Below are positions 14,669-15,631 of a DNA stretch of 15,631 bases, in pieces (positions within the stretch are counted from its first letter, which is position 1; each line of letters starts with the position of its first letter). The translations under genes and the position numbers were made by a program. The stretch lies in the NCBI GenBank assembly GCA_050245975.1, contig JBFWWW010000078.1:1-15631 (forward strand). The letters run 5' to 3'. The notes under the pieces were generated by a model that saw nothing but the letters and a program-made list of their open reading frames with translations, ran no database searches and had not been told where the DNA came from. The DNA comes from JBFWWW01 sp050245975. GTDB lineage: Bacteria; Pseudomonadota; Alphaproteobacteria; Rhizobiales; Hyphomicrobiaceae.

Positions 14669-14733
14669 AGGGTGACGGTTGCACGGATAGACACGGGATT
14701 TTCCTCCTGTGGTTTTTGGTTTCAGGTGAGCCA

Positions 14734-15631
14734 TCAGGCGCGGCCCGGCAGCACTCTTCCGCGAGCGTGCGTCCAGGTCATCCGGGTGGGACCGACGATC
14801 CCTGCGACGGCCTGGCCGCGGAAGGGCTCGAGTGACGGCTGCCACGGCGCAAGCGTGAAGGTGTCCTCGCGGCGGATGACCGCGATCTTGCCGGTCGGCG
14901 TCGTGATGGCGTGATCGTAGGTACCGGTGATCCGGCCGCCGGGCGTTGGCGGCACATAAGCGGCGTTGAGGCGCCGTGAGACATCTGCAGCGAGTTGGTG
15001 CGTCTCGGTTTGACGCAGCGCCTTCATCATATCGGCGCGCGGCACGTGCTTGCCGTCCTGTGATTGCTCGACGAGTTGCCGGCTGACGAGCCAATCGGTG
15101 CGCGCCTTTAGCGCTTTGTCCGCATCGGCCGTGAATCCCGTCGTCCGGACCTCCGGCTGCCACCTGGTCACGATGGCCTGGTCCAGCCAAGTCGGCCCCT
15201 CGTATGTGGTCTGACGGGCGAGATCGGTGGCGGAGAGCAGATGCAGGCGTGGCACCGATGTCGGCTTCTCGTTGAGGCCGCCACCGGCAAGAGCGACGAT
15301 GTTGCCGCGCTCCGGCACGGCTTCCGCCTTGAGGCGGCCGAGATCGGCATAGTGCACGCGCCCGTCGACGGCATCAATGATGACCCAGGTGCGGTCGGTA
15401 ATCTCGTCGACCATGCCGACGCCGACCACCTTGCCGACGAGTGGCACCTTGCGCGGTCCGCGCTCGAACAGTGCCATGGCGGCCGCACCGCGCTCGATGC
15501 CAGCTTCCTTCAAGGCGCGCTGCATCATCTTGAACTTGTCGGCGCGCTCGCCAAGCTGACGCAGCTTGTCCTCGGCGTTGCTGTCGAGAGACCACACGCC
15601 CGCCTGCCGTTCCTGGGCCAATCCTAAGCGC
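14734..15631 (-). CDS. Relaxase/mobilization nuclease, C-terminal DUF3363 part (cut by window edge)
   Basis: The frame is open at the right edge and ends with TGA at 14734-14736, giving 298 residues. It matches the C-terminal DUF3363 region of VirD2/TraI-like relaxases of alphaproteobacterial conjugative elements: GERADKFKMMQRAL, PLVGKVVGVGMVDEITDR, VIIDAVDGRVHYADLGR, GPTWLDQAIV, TLAPWQPSLEPF and the ending MTWTHARGR. The N-terminal nicking domain with its tyrosine and histidine triad lies outside the window. The full protein would nick oriT and pilot the strand through the TraG coupling protein, whose gene begins at the other end of the window. An apparent TTG start at 15621 is ignored because homology continues upstream. 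Confidence 0.85.
   Translation of the reverse strand, partial: RLGLAQERQAGVWSLDSNAEDKLRQLGERADKFKMMQRALKEAGIERGAAAMALFERGPRKVPLVGKVVGVGMVDEITDRTWVIIDAVDGRVHYADLGRLKAEAVPERGNIVALAGGGLNEKPTSVPRLHLLSATDLARQTTYEGPTWLDQAIVTRWQPEVRTTGFTADADKALKARTDWLVSRQLVEQSQDGKHVPRADMMKALRQTETHQLAADVSRRLNAAYVPPTPGGRITGTYDHAITTPTGKIAVIRREDTFTLAPWQPSLEPFRGQAVAGIVGPTRMTWTHARGRVLPGRA

Noticed and set aside
1..15631. CRISPR array, tRNA genes or insertion sequences
   Set aside because: No regularly spaced repeats, no cloverleaf sequence and no transposase-like frame or terminal repeats were seen on reading both strands; a tRNAscan and ISfinder run would settle this.

Overview
The window is about 15.6 kb of GC-rich DNA from an alphaproteobacterium. 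The main evidence is a GTTC-N7-GTTC LexA box (7410-7424), the alphaproteobacterial type, in front of a DnaE2 polymerase gene. Conjugation and maintenance genes lie at both ends, so the DNA looks like part of an integrative conjugative element (ICE) or conjugative plasmid of the kind common in Rhizobiales and sphingomonads. Host genus cannot be read from the sequence.

Left backbone, all on the minus strand and read from right to left (4742 down to 1): an ArdC-ParB fusion gene, an intrinsic terminator, a 65-residue conserved small protein, a Toprim-domain protein, a long hairpin, a DUF2493 (SLOG-like) protein, a 324-bp control region, and the first 98 codons of the TraG/VirD4 coupling protein, cut by the window edge. 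Right backbone (14734-15631, minus): the C-terminal part of a DUF3363-type relaxase, cut by the right edge.

Between the backbone blocks (about 4743-14733) lies a 10-kb cargo region with mixed orientations. It holds a PD-(D/E)XK-like orphan protein (+), a 'mobile mystery' A/B pair of an Xre-type regulator and a Fic protein (-) with a visible promoter and operator, an SOS-controlled error-prone DNA polymerase DnaE2 (+) without ImuA or ImuB, and a 1037-residue protein (-) joining a SIR2-like NADase domain, a STAND-type NTPase, TPR-like helices and a cold-shock-like C-terminal domain. The last resembles SIR2-STAND antiphage proteins and is the best candidate for a new defence system. Next to it is a scar (14312-14668) where pieces of a UvrD-like helicase gene lie in opposite orientations around a fragment of a LysR-type regulator gene.

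Reading as a whole: backbone genes provide conjugative DNA transfer and element maintenance, although the ArdC-ParB fusion suggests the maintenance module was damaged or remodelled. The cargo combines likely phage defence, an addiction-type module and damage-inducible mutagenesis. No tRNA, rRNA, CRISPR array or transposase was seen.
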